Shown in pieces: positions 16,686-24,639 of a stretch of DNA of 64,000 bases. This DNA comes from Lewinellaceae bacterium. GTDB taxonomy: Bacteria > Bacteroidota > Bacteroidia > Chitinophagales > Saprospiraceae. The stretch lies in assembly GCA_020636075.1 (NCBI GenBank), contig JACJYO010000005.1, forward strand, positions 248,001 to 312,000. The letters are read 5' to 3'. Position 1 is the stretch's first letter. The number at the start of each line of letters is the position of its first letter. Made by a program: the position numbers and the translations under genes. Under the pieces are notes generated by a model. The model searched no databases. It was not told the DNA's origin and saw only the letters and a program-made list of their open reading frames with translations.

Positions 16686-18770
16686 TCAGCGCACCAAAAC
16701 CGTCCCAGACCACCCTGCAGAGCCATCCGCAGCGGTCAGGCGGAAAAAGTAGGTGCCGGCTGAAAGCCCTGCACAAGGCAAAGCCAGGGGTAAAGTAGTT
16801 TCCCGAATCTGATGAACCGGGCGGCCCAGAGCATCCAGCAATTCAAAATGCAGGGATGGTTGAACCGGATTGTCGAGATCAAAATATACGACGTCTACCG
16901 CCGGGTTGGGGTACACCCGGAGCGGCAGCTGCGCTTGTTCCGGGTCGCTGACCGACACTAAAATAAAATGGCTGCCAATCGTATGCAATGTGGTATTGGT
17001 TAGTACCGGCGCATTGAAATCGAAGTAGATCGAAGCGGTATTTTCAATGCGGGTGCCATCGGAGTTATCGGGAGTTTGGGCAATGGCAAACTGCACAAAT
17101 CCATGCGATGCCGCTTCGTTGATATTGCTGTCGGGCAACAAAATATTGTCGAAAACAAACCGCAGGATGTTGCCTTGCTCCAATGCCCATTTATAGGCAT
17201 GGCTGGAGGCGCCCGGCCGTACAGATTGCGGGTCTAAAAAATTGGATAGCGTATCAACTATGACCACCCGAAAGGCCGTATCCGTGCCGGTATTTTGAAA
17301 CCGGATCATGTAGTTGAGCGGGGTAGTGTTTTCAATAAGGCGGTCGGCGCCGACGCCTTTGGGGAGTGTTTGTTTATCATTTGGATCAAATGAAGCCGTG
17401 GTTTCGCGGCAATCTCTTGTGTCAAACGGGTTGCTCAGATAAGTAGAAAACTGCGTGACCATACCCTGCGTAAATCCACCGCATCCTTCAATGGCCACCG
17501 ACGGGCGTCCGCCGTAAGGGAAACCGGGTTCCTGACTGGCTTCGAGGCGTATGGTAGTGCCGTTGGCAACGATGGGGTCGAGCACTAGTTCCTGACCGGC
17601 GCCCAGGTTGAATGTGCCACTGTTGCGCATGAGTACATCTTCCACTACCACATAGTCCAGCGACTGGATATTACCTGCCGAACCGATATTTTTAATTTTC
17701 AGGAAAATGCTGTCGTTAATACATTCCCCTCCAACTGTTACTTCAGCGCCAGACCACGGTTGTGCGCCCACACAAATGGTATCCGGAAAGATACTGGCAG
17801 AAGAACAATACGTAGTGCCCACAGGCGCATCGCAATCGGCTTGAAAGCGAATCCAGAACCGGCCGATCTGCCCCGGAGCCAGATTGCCGGCTTCGAACCG
17901 GTATCTATTATTGCCCAGATCGGTTTCCGGAAGTTCGCTGCTCTCGAAGTCCAGCCCCGGAGCGAGTGTAACCTCAACATGTGTATCGGAAATTGGGAAT
18001 GCGCTGGCATTAATGTACGTAACGTAGTATAAGTTGGAAAAGCAGGGCCGGATCGCCCAGGCTGCCAGGTCGACATACATGAGCGGACAATCTTCAGAAA
18101 GGCTTCCCGGCACTACCGTCATTGTCCCCCAACAAAGATTCCCGGTATCAATTTCCCGCACTGTCAAAAGCTGGGTACCAATGTTGGCGGGCCCCAGGGT
18201 TATGGAAGGTTCAAAGGTGCCGCCCTGGCCGATGCGAACCATGTAGGTGTTGTAGTTGCAATACGGGCCACCCTCCAGCATATCAAAAGGGTCCAGGGTA
18301 GCCGTAAAGTTGGCGTTCAGGGCGATAACGATATTGTCGTTGCAGGCCAGCGTCGGGCTGGACTGGCAGGCTGATACCTCGAGATTGGTTGTACAATAAG
18401 CCGAGTTACCCTGTTCATCGACGGCCCACAATACAATCGGGTGGTTACCAGCTTGTGTCGCTGCAAACTCCAACTGCGTGGTAGCCGGCGGTGTGGCAGA
18501 CGGCGTGCCGGTCTCGATAAAAAACTGGAGGTTATTGGAAGCGGTGCAGTCGTCGTACGTACCGGCATCGAAGTCGGTAGCTGAAACCGTTCGCATACCA
18601 CTCGGTGGTATATCCAGAAGCACGTCGGGCTGGCAAACGACGGTTGGCGAAATGGTATTGCTGGCACATTGTGTAAAAGCAGTTTGTACGCCAATTGTCA
18701 CAAATACCAGGAAAAGCAATAGCAGATTACGGAGGGTTGAATAGATCGATGTTTGTTTAAACTTTTTCAT
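16686..18770 (-). CDS. Secreted protein with DUF7619-like region and T9SS sorting domain
   Basis: A 694-residue exported protein. The signal peptide is in MKKFKQTSIYSTLRNLLLLF...VGVQTAFT. A HYR-like segment (SPTVVCQPDVLLDIPPSGM) and a DUF11-like beta-sandwich follow. Residues ~480-600 carry the ASFDPNDKQ and NYMIRFQNTGTDTAFRVVI hallmarks and IENTASIYFDFNAP, typical of the DUF7619 surface-protein repeat. The C-terminus LRVYPNPAVDVVYFDL then LGRPVHQI is a T9SS type A sorting domain. ATGs at 18770 and 18779 both fit; 18770 gives the cleaner signal sequence. Probably cell surface; no enzyme motif seen. Confidence 0.9.
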   Translation of the reverse strand: MKKFKQTSIYSTLRNLLLLFLVFVTIGVQTAFTQCASNTISPTVVCQPDVLLDIPPSGMRTVSATDFDAGTYDDCTASNNLQFFIETGTPSATPPATTQLEFAATQAGNHPIVLWAVDEQGNSAYCTTNLEVSACQSSPTLACNDNIVIALNANFTATLDPFDMLEGGPYCNYNTYMVRIGQGGTFEPSITLGPANIGTQLLTVREIDTGNLCWGTMTVVPGSLSEDCPLMYVDLAAWAIRPCFSNLYYVTYINASAFPISDTHVEVTLAPGLDFESSELPETDLGNNRYRFEAGNLAPGQIGRFWIRFQADCDAPVGTTYCSSASIFPDTICVGAQPWSGAEVTVGGECINDSIFLKIKNIGSAGNIQSLDYVVVEDVLMRNSGTFNLGAGQELVLDPIVANGTTIRLEASQEPGFPYGGRPSVAIEGCGGFTQGMVTQFSTYLSNPFDTRDCRETTASFDPNDKQTLPKGVGADRLIENTTPLNYMIRFQNTGTDTAFRVVIVDTLSNFLDPQSVRPGASSHAYKWALEQGNILRFVFDNILLPDSNINEAASHGFVQFAIAQTPDNSDGTRIENTASIYFDFNAPVLTNTTLHTIGSHFILVSVSDPEQAQLPLRVYPNPAVDVVYFDLDNPVQPSLHFELLDALGRPVHQIRETTLPLALPCAGLSAGTYFFRLTAADGSAGWSGTVLVR

Positions 18771-19108
18771 TTCATGCATTTTTTTGGCAAAGACGGTGAG
18801 CATTCGCGGGGAGCATTGGATTAGCAAAAGTCGTGGCATTCGGGTCGTATTATCATGGAAATATTTCCTGCTTGCAAAGGTGCGGCAACACAACAAGCGG
18901 GCGAAAATCAAATTCAGGCATTTGTAGAGTATGCTGTTTTTAATTTAAAAAATTGGTTCAAATTTTAAATATTTGATTTATAGCGTTTTAATTTATTTTT
19001 TATGAAAATTTTCACTTTAAATTTGTAGAGCAAATTATTCAAAATTGTAGTTCAAGATTTATACTCCACTCATGTCGGCTGCGTCCCAAATAACCTTTCG
19101 GGATCATC
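18771..19108. other. AT-rich divergent intergenic region
   Basis: About 340 bp without a gene between a T9SS gene and a plus-strand gene of unknown function. The stretch 18925-19070 is strongly AT-rich against the window average. It holds a TAAATTTG element at 19018-19025 facing the plus-strand gene and a weaker GACTTTTG facing the other way. No RNA gene was recognised. Confidence 0.5.
19018..19025 (+). promoter_or_regulatory. Putative -7 promoter element TAAATTTG
   Basis: TAAATTTG lies 84 nt before the ATG at 19109 inside the AT-rich stretch. No -33 TTG was found at the usual distance. Confidence 0.35.
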
Positions 19109-20500
19109 ATGCAAAACAGTAATGTCTTTCAGCTCATCCAATCGTTTACCGCCCTGGAACAAAAACACGCCCGGCGTTTTCTGGAATCCCCCTATTTCAA
19201 CTTACGGGCCGATTTGGTGCAATTGTTCGATTGTTTGTGCGCAACCCAAATGCCGGATAAAAACGAAATCTGGGTTGCCCTTTTCCCAACAGCACCTTTC
19301 GACGACACGCAGTTTCGCCTGTTGTTGAGCTACCTGAACCAATTACTGGAAAACTTCTTGCTGGTTGAAGGGCTGGATTCAAAGTCCCAGGCGGGGCGTT
19401 TAGAGCTTGCCCGTATCTACCGACAGCGCGGGCTGGTCCGGCATTATGAACGGCAAATCAACCAGATTGGCCGGGAGCTCACCAGCCAGCCACTCCGCAA
19501 TGCGCAGCACCACAACATGCAGCGCGATTTCCACCTGGAGCAATACAACACGCAGCTCACCCTGAACCCCACCAATTCCGAATCCATTCGGGTGCTCGCC
19601 TGGCATACCGATATGGCCTACCTGTTGCACCGGTTGCGCCTGATCTGCCTGGAACTTGCCCAAAAAAATGTGTACCGGGCCAGCGAAGACCACTCCGTAA
19701 ACCTGTCGGTCATTCGCCTGGCAGAGCGCGCCGAATGGGCCGATTCGCCCGGAATTGCACTTTACCTGGCGGCCAGCCGGTTGCTGTCCTATCCTGAAGA
19801 TGTGCAGCATTACAGTGTTTTTATGCAGTTGTTGCCCGAGCAGGAACGCTATTTCAGCCCGGAGGAAATGCGCGAGTTTTACATGTTTACTATCAATCAT
19901 TGTATCCGGCAAACCAATCGCGGGCAACAGCATCTCGAACAGGAAATGCTCCGGCTTTACCGGCGCGCGCTGGAAGCGGGTTATTTATTTGAAAATGGCA
20001 TCCTTTCCCGGTTTACCTACCATAATATTGTGGCAGCCGGCTTGCGCTGCGGGGAGTTGGATTGGGTCGGCAAATTTATCCCGGACTACAACGTCTACCT
20101 GGAGCCCATGTACCGCAACAGCGCCCTCAGTTTTAATCAGGCCCGGCTTGACTACGCGCGCAACCAGTATGATTCCGTACTGCTCTTGTTGCAAAAAGCA
20201 AATTACAACGACCCTTTGCTCAACCTGGCGGCAAAGACCCTGTTGCTCAAAACCTATTTTGTGTTGCAGGAATTCGACTTGTTGCAATCGCATCTCGACG
20301 CCATGCGCAACTACATCCATCGCAAAAAGGTGATCGGTTACCACCGAAAAAATTTTTTGAATATCATCCGGTTCACCGAACGGATCAGCAATTTGGCGGG
20401 ACTGGACCGGCAGGCCCGTGCGCAAATCCGGCAACAAATCCGCGATGAACCTGTGCTGACGGAAAAAGAATGGTTGCTCGAATGCCTGGTTTTAAATTAG
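19109..20500 (+). CDS. Conserved-looking helical protein of unknown function
   Basis: A 463-residue protein with no signal peptide and no membrane segment. It is almost entirely helical, rich in Leu, Gln, Arg and Tyr, with repeated helix pairs such as ARLDYARNQYDSVLLLLQKA and NLAAKTLLLKTYFVLQEFDL that look like degenerate TPR/alpha-solenoid repeats. The opening MQNSNVFQLIQSFTALEQKHARRFL with a YFNLR motif looks like a conserved N-terminal helical bundle. No catalytic motif was recognised. Cytoplasmic scaffold is a guess. Codon use matches its neighbours, so recent transfer is not indicated. Confidence 0.8.
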   Translation: MQNSNVFQLIQSFTALEQKHARRFLESPYFNLRADLVQLFDCLCATQMPDKNEIWVALFPTAPFDDTQFRLLLSYLNQLLENFLLVEGLDSKSQAGRLELARIYRQRGLVRHYERQINQIGRELTSQPLRNAQHHNMQRDFHLEQYNTQLTLNPTNSESIRVLAWHTDMAYLLHRLRLICLELAQKNVYRASEDHSVNLSVIRLAERAEWADSPGIALYLAASRLLSYPEDVQHYSVFMQLLPEQERYFSPEEMREFYMFTINHCIRQTNRGQQHLEQEMLRLYRRALEAGYLFENGILSRFTYHNIVAAGLRCGELDWVGKFIPDYNVYLEPMYRNSALSFNQARLDYARNQYDSVLLLLQKANYNDPLLNLAAKTLLLKTYFVLQEFDLLQSHLDAMRNYIHRKKVIGYHRKNFLNIIRFTERISNLAGLDRQARAQIRQQIRDEPVLTEKEWLLECLVLN

Positions 20501-20626
20501 TTGATACCTCAAATTACGACATGACCATTTCGGGTTTCCCCACTGGGTTTTTAATTTGCAGGCAAAAGAAGAACCATTTCCAGATACTTATTTTGATTTT
20601 GTGGTTCAGTAAATCAGAACCCGAAA

Positions 20627-21394
20627 ATGAACGACTATTCAAAAAGTGCATTCGATCCCATTCTCGACGATTATGCCTTTTTCGAGGCCCATTCCACAGA
20701 AGCCGAGTCGGACCTGAAAGCTTACGCCGCGTATCTCCCGCAATTGGGTAGTTCTGGGGAATCTGTGCATTTGCTGGACTTTGGTTGCGGTACCGGTTCC
20801 TTCACCCGGCTTTTTTTACAACAAGCAAGCTGGCCGCCCGAAGTACTGGAACTTACCCTGGTTGAGCCCGGCGATAAGGCCCGTTCAAAAGCCGCGGAGA
20901 CCTTGCAACCGTTTTCCGGGTGCACTATCCGGCATTATGCCACTTTGCCCGATACCCTGGAACAGTACTGTGATCTGGCGCTGGCCAACCATGTGCTGTA
21001 TTATGTGCCTGATCTCGGGCAAGCGATCCGTGCACTGCGCGACCAGCTCCGACCCGGCGGCAAAATCCTCGCAGCCATGGCAGGCTCGGAAAATGCGCTG
21101 ATTGAATGCTGGGAATTGGGCTTTGGTTTACTCGACCTCGACGTCCCCTATTTTACCGGAAACGACATGCCGGGAGTACTGGACCAACTGGGGCTTAATT
21201 GGCACCGGGTTGTCGTAGACTTTTTGATCAATTTTCCGGACACGCCCGAAAACCGGCTAAAGATCCTGCGCTTCCTGTTTGGCACCCGCCTGGCCGACTT
21301 CCCGCAGGCGCCCTTGCTCGCTTTTTTCGACCCTTACCGGCGAAATAGCGAAATTTGGATCGAAACCAGTCACTTTGTTTATACCATCGGATAA
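20627..21394 (+). CDS. Class I SAM-dependent methyltransferase
   Basis: A 255-residue Rossmann methyltransferase. Motif I is LLDFGCGTGSF (SAM glycine loop), an acidic VEP follows beta-2, and CDLALANHVLYYVPD forms motif IV as in the Methyltransf_11/25 group. Substrate unknown. It ends 1 bp before the start of a periplasmic-binding-like lipoprotein, so the two are almost certainly co-transcribed and perhaps translationally coupled. Confidence 0.88.
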   Translation: MNDYSKSAFDPILDDYAFFEAHSTEAESDLKAYAAYLPQLGSSGESVHLLDFGCGTGSFTRLFLQQASWPPEVLELTLVEPGDKARSKAAETLQPFSGCTIRHYATLPDTLEQYCDLALANHVLYYVPDLGQAIRALRDQLRPGGKILAAMAGSENALIECWELGFGLLDLDVPYFTGNDMPGVLDQLGLNWHRVVVDFLINFPDTPENRLKILRFLFGTRLADFPQAPLLAFFDPYRRNSEIWIETSHFVYTIG

Positions 21395-21395
21395 C

Positions 21396-22559
21396 ATGAA
21401 AAACACACGCCTTACCTTCCTTTTCTTCCTTTGCCTGGGTCTTTGGTTTACCGCCTGCAAAGACGACAGAAACAATTCGCAGTTTGTCCAATTGGGCGCC
21501 ATTTATAACCTCGGTGGCACACAGTCCGATTTGGATATCCCGTCTTCCAAAGGTGCCATGCTCGCCGTTAAACAACTGAACGCGGCCGGAGGTGTGCTGG
21601 GCCGTACCGTCGAACTCCTGCTCGAAGACGGCAACACCGATACGATGACGATTCGGCAAAAAGTAGAGAAAATCCTGAAGGAAGCACCTGCCGTAGCAGC
21701 TTTCCTGGGCCTTTCAGATACCGACATGGCACTGGCTGCAGCCCCCCCAGCCAAATCAGCCAACCGGGTATTTCTAACCTCCGGGGCTACTTCGCCACAG
21801 CTCCCGGGGCAGGTGCCGGACTACCTCTACCTCGCCTGTTTTGGCGACAATGTACAAGCGGCAGCTGCCGCAGAGTGGGCCTACAATTTGCTCAACGCCC
21901 GCACCGCTGCGGTACTGTTCGACTCCCTCGACACCTACACGGTTTTGCTGCACCAGTATTTTGTCGACAGGTTTCAATCCCTGGGAGGTTCCGTGGCGGC
22001 TGTTCAAGGATATGATCCGGATAACACCGGACAGTTTGGGCAAGGCTTGCCGACGACGGATATCGTTTTCTTGTCGGCAGCTATTGTCGACCGGATCGCT
22101 CCGCTCGTCCGGCAGTTGCGCCAGCAGGGCATTACCAGTCCGGTAATCGGCGGCGACGGCTATGATTCCGAAACAGGCTGGGCGGCCAATGCCGACATTG
22201 CCGACGTTTATTACACCACCCATGCGTACCTCGGTGCAGATAATTCGAACACTGCCATTCAAAACTTTCGGGCGGCCTACAGCGCGGAGTACAGCGGCAG
22301 CCAACCGGACGCCTTTGCGGCTCTGGGTTATGACGCGGTCATGCTGCTTGCCGACGCCATCGAACGGGCCGGCAGTGCCAACCCCAATTCCGTGCGCAAT
22401 GCCCTGGCTGTTACCAATAATTTTCAAGGACTAACCGGCACCATCACCTATGAGGCAGGCAAACAAATTCCGCGTAAATCGGTGAGTATTATTGAGGTGA
22501 AAAACGGGAAGGTGAGCTTGAAGGAAGATATTTTGCCCACTATGGTTCCTGACCCCTGA
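21396..22559 (+). CDS. Lipoprotein of the leucine-binding (Peripla_BP_6) type
   Basis: A 387-residue protein. The N-terminus MKNTRLTFLFFLCLGLWFTAC ends in a lipobox (FTAC), so it should be anchored to a membrane. The mature part is a type I periplasmic binding protein: QLGAIYNLGGTQSDLDI, AVKQLNAAGGVLGR, EDGNTD and FAALGYDAVMLLADAI are hallmarks of branched-chain amino acid / amide receptors. Such proteins normally feed LivHMGF permeases, none of which is in this window, so it may be an orphan receptor or act with distant genes. Translation starts 1 bp after the methyltransferase stop. Confidence 0.9.
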   Translation: MKNTRLTFLFFLCLGLWFTACKDDRNNSQFVQLGAIYNLGGTQSDLDIPSSKGAMLAVKQLNAAGGVLGRTVELLLEDGNTDTMTIRQKVEKILKEAPAVAAFLGLSDTDMALAAAPPAKSANRVFLTSGATSPQLPGQVPDYLYLACFGDNVQAAAAAEWAYNLLNARTAAVLFDSLDTYTVLLHQYFVDRFQSLGGSVAAVQGYDPDNTGQFGQGLPTTDIVFLSAAIVDRIAPLVRQLRQQGITSPVIGGDGYDSETGWAANADIADVYYTTHAYLGADNSNTAIQNFRAAYSAEYSGSQPDAFAALGYDAVMLLADAIERAGSANPNSVRNALAVTNNFQGLTGTITYEAGKQIPRKSVSIIEVKNGKVSLKEDILPTMVPDP

Positions 22560-22793
22560 TTTAGCATTTTAGGCTACAGTTCAGTTGGGCAATAATTTTC
22601 AATCACCGGCAGATACCTGGGGTCGGGTTTAAATTTTTTTTGATAAAAACACGCAACTCCCCATGCATCTATTCGAGCTAAGAAACACGGCAATACATCC
22701 ATTTTGCAACCGTTTAGTTGGAGAACTGTCCAAGAATTGTGGGTAAAAATCATACACCGCAACTTCCCTTTTTTGTTATAAAATTTTCAACAA

Positions 22794-23291
22794 ATGAAAA
22801 CCAAACTACGCTTCATCCTGCTTTTAATCACCGGCTTTGCTTCCGCCTGTCAGGAGCCCCCGGAGCCCCAACCATTTACAGAAAAAGACCGCGCAGCCAT
22901 CGTCCGGGAGGTCGAAACGATGTTCAATAATTATTTCCAGGCAATCAAAAAAAACGGGCTCACCGCGGAGTTTACCTACCTCGATGCTTCGGACGATTTT
23001 TTCTGGGTTCCGCCGGCCTACACGTCCGCCCTGTCGTACGATTCGGTCCGGACCATCCTGCTCGAAAATGCCAGTGCCTTCCGCCGGATCGATTACCAAT
23101 GGGAAAACGTCCGGATCAACCCGCTGTCGCCGGAGTTGGCGGCTTATACCGGCATTGTGTCGGGCACATTGCTCGACACCACCGGCACATCAACGCAACT
23201 GCGCATGACCGAATCGGGCGTGGTGATCCGGCGGCTGGACGGCTGGAAAATTTTGTGTGGTCAATCGGCGCATTTACCGCTGACGGAGTGA
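22794..23291 (+). CDS. Small lipoprotein with SnoaL/NTF2-like fold
   Basis: A 165-residue protein. MKTKLRFILLLITGFASAC ends in a lipobox. The mature part has the helix-then-curved-sheet pattern of NTF2-like/SnoaL (DUF4440-like) domains: a long first helix (AIVREVETMFNNYFQAI), YLDASDDFFWVPP, and a terminal WKILCGQSAH strand. Such domains often bind small hydrophobic ligands; no catalytic residues can be assigned. Separated by 235 bp from the preceding gene; nothing was recognised in that gap. Confidence 0.8.
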   Translation: MKTKLRFILLLITGFASACQEPPEPQPFTEKDRAAIVREVETMFNNYFQAIKKNGLTAEFTYLDASDDFFWVPPAYTSALSYDSVRTILLENASAFRRIDYQWENVRINPLSPELAAYTGIVSGTLLDTTGTSTQLRMTESGVVIRRLDGWKILCGQSAHLPLTE

Positions 23292-23384
23292 GTTTTGTAT
23301 ATTTTTTGTTTTAAAAAAAGTCTGTTTTAAAACATTAATTTTATTTTTCGCCGAACACAGTATTTTTTCATTAAAACATTGCCC

Positions 23385-23939
23385 ATGGATCCAGCATTAA
23401 ACACCATGATTGAGAACCTCCACAAAAACACCGGCAAAACCCTGGAACAATGGATTGAAATTGTTCAGAAAAGCGGCCACAGCAAACACGGCGAAATCAT
23501 CAAGTTTTTAAAAGAAAATCACGGCTTCACGCATGGTTTTGCCAACCTGGTTGCACACAAAGCCAAAGGTTCGGATGCCGGCTCGGCAGCCAATACCGAC
23601 GACCTGATCGAAAAACAATATGCAGGCAAAGAATCCCTGCGCCCGTTTTATGATCAGTTGATTGAAAAAATTAAAACCTTCGGCGCCGATGTTGAAATCG
23701 CCCCGAAAAATGCCTATGTCAGCCTGCGTCGCAAAAAACAGTTTGCCCTGATCCAGCCTTCCACCAAAACCCGGCTCGATATCGGGTTAAACCTGAAAGG
23801 CCAGGAACCCGCGGGCAAACTCGAAGCCGGCGGCAGTTGGAACGCGATGTGCACGCACCGTATCCGGATCGAAACTGCGGAAGACCTGGACAAGGCGGTT
23901 GTCAATTGGCTGCGGGTGGCCTACGAAAACGCCGGATAA
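23385..23939 (+). CDS. DUF4287 + DUF5655 domain protein
   Basis: A 184-residue cytoplasmic protein. Residues ~1-75 match DUF4287 (TGKTLEQWIEIVQKSGHSKH, then KFLKENHGFTHGFANLVAHK). Residues ~90-180 match DUF5655 (YAGKESLRPFYDQLIEKI, YVSLRRKKQFALIQPSTKTR). The two-domain pairing is common in Bacteria but its role is unknown. The open frame begins at a TTG two codons upstream; ATG 23385 is preferred. Confidence 0.85.
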   Translation: MDPALNTMIENLHKNTGKTLEQWIEIVQKSGHSKHGEIIKFLKENHGFTHGFANLVAHKAKGSDAGSAANTDDLIEKQYAGKESLRPFYDQLIEKIKTFGADVEIAPKNAYVSLRRKKQFALIQPSTKTRLDIGLNLKGQEPAGKLEAGGSWNAMCTHRIRIETAEDLDKAVVNWLRVAYENAG

Positions 23940-23981
23940 GGCACTTTGCAACTTGATTTTAACTTGCTCTGACTGACGCTA

Positions 23982-24584
23982 ATGACCAAATCAACGATCC
24001 ACCAACTCGTCGGCAACACCGACATCTACCTGCTCGATCAAATCTTGAAAGGCCGGTACTCAACTTCAGACAGGATACTCGATGCCGGTGCGGGCGGTGG
24101 GCGGAACCTGCACTGGTTTGTTCAAAACGGCAATCCCGTTTATGGCGTTGATCAAAATGCCGAAGCTGTTGCCTTGCTCAAACAACATTACCCCTCCGTG
24201 CCCAAGGGGCATTTTTTGGAGGCTGGCTTGGAAAATTTGCCCTTCGATCCGGATTTTTTCGATCATATCATTTGTTGCGCCGTCTTGCATTTTGCAAACG
24301 ATCCGGAGCACTTCAACGCCATGTTTGCCGAGTTGATCCGGGTGCTCAAACCCGGCGGCACTGTTTTTATCCGGGTGGCCACCGATGTTGGTGTTGCCGA
24401 GAAAATGCAATTCCTCGGCCAGGGCCGTTTCCACATGCCGGATGGCACCGACCGTTTTCTGCTCACGCGTCCCATGCTGGACCGTTGCATCAAAACCCAT
24501 CAGCTGCTGTTGCTGGAGCCTTTCAAAGCGGTTAATGTGGACAATCAACGGTGCATGGCAGCGATCGTTTTGCAGAAAGGCTGA
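23982..24584 (+). CDS. Class I SAM-dependent methyltransferase
   Basis: A 200-residue Methyltransf_11-type enzyme. Motif I is RILDAGAGGGRNLHWF, the acidic end of beta-2 is GVDQNAEA, motif IV region is FDHIICCAVLHFAND and LIRVLKPGGTVFIRV is the post-IV helix and strand. Substrate unknown. It is not closely similar to the methyltransferase at 20627. It follows the DUF5655 gene by 42 bp in the same direction and precedes an exported peptidase by 55 bp. Confidence 0.88.
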   Translation: MTKSTIHQLVGNTDIYLLDQILKGRYSTSDRILDAGAGGGRNLHWFVQNGNPVYGVDQNAEAVALLKQHYPSVPKGHFLEAGLENLPFDPDFFDHIICCAVLHFANDPEHFNAMFAELIRVLKPGGTVFIRVATDVGVAEKMQFLGQGRFHMPDGTDRFLLTRPMLDRCIKTHQLLLLEPFKAVNVDNQRCMAAIVLQKG

Positions 24585-24639
24585 GTGCGAAATACTGCTT
24601 ATCTTTCTACGCAATTCTCGCATTCAAAACAAATATTCC

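Noticed and set aside
22574..22762. A 62-codon minus-strand frame in an intergenic gap
   Set aside because: No family, no promoter and unlike its neighbours in codon use; could be a gene but cannot be supported.
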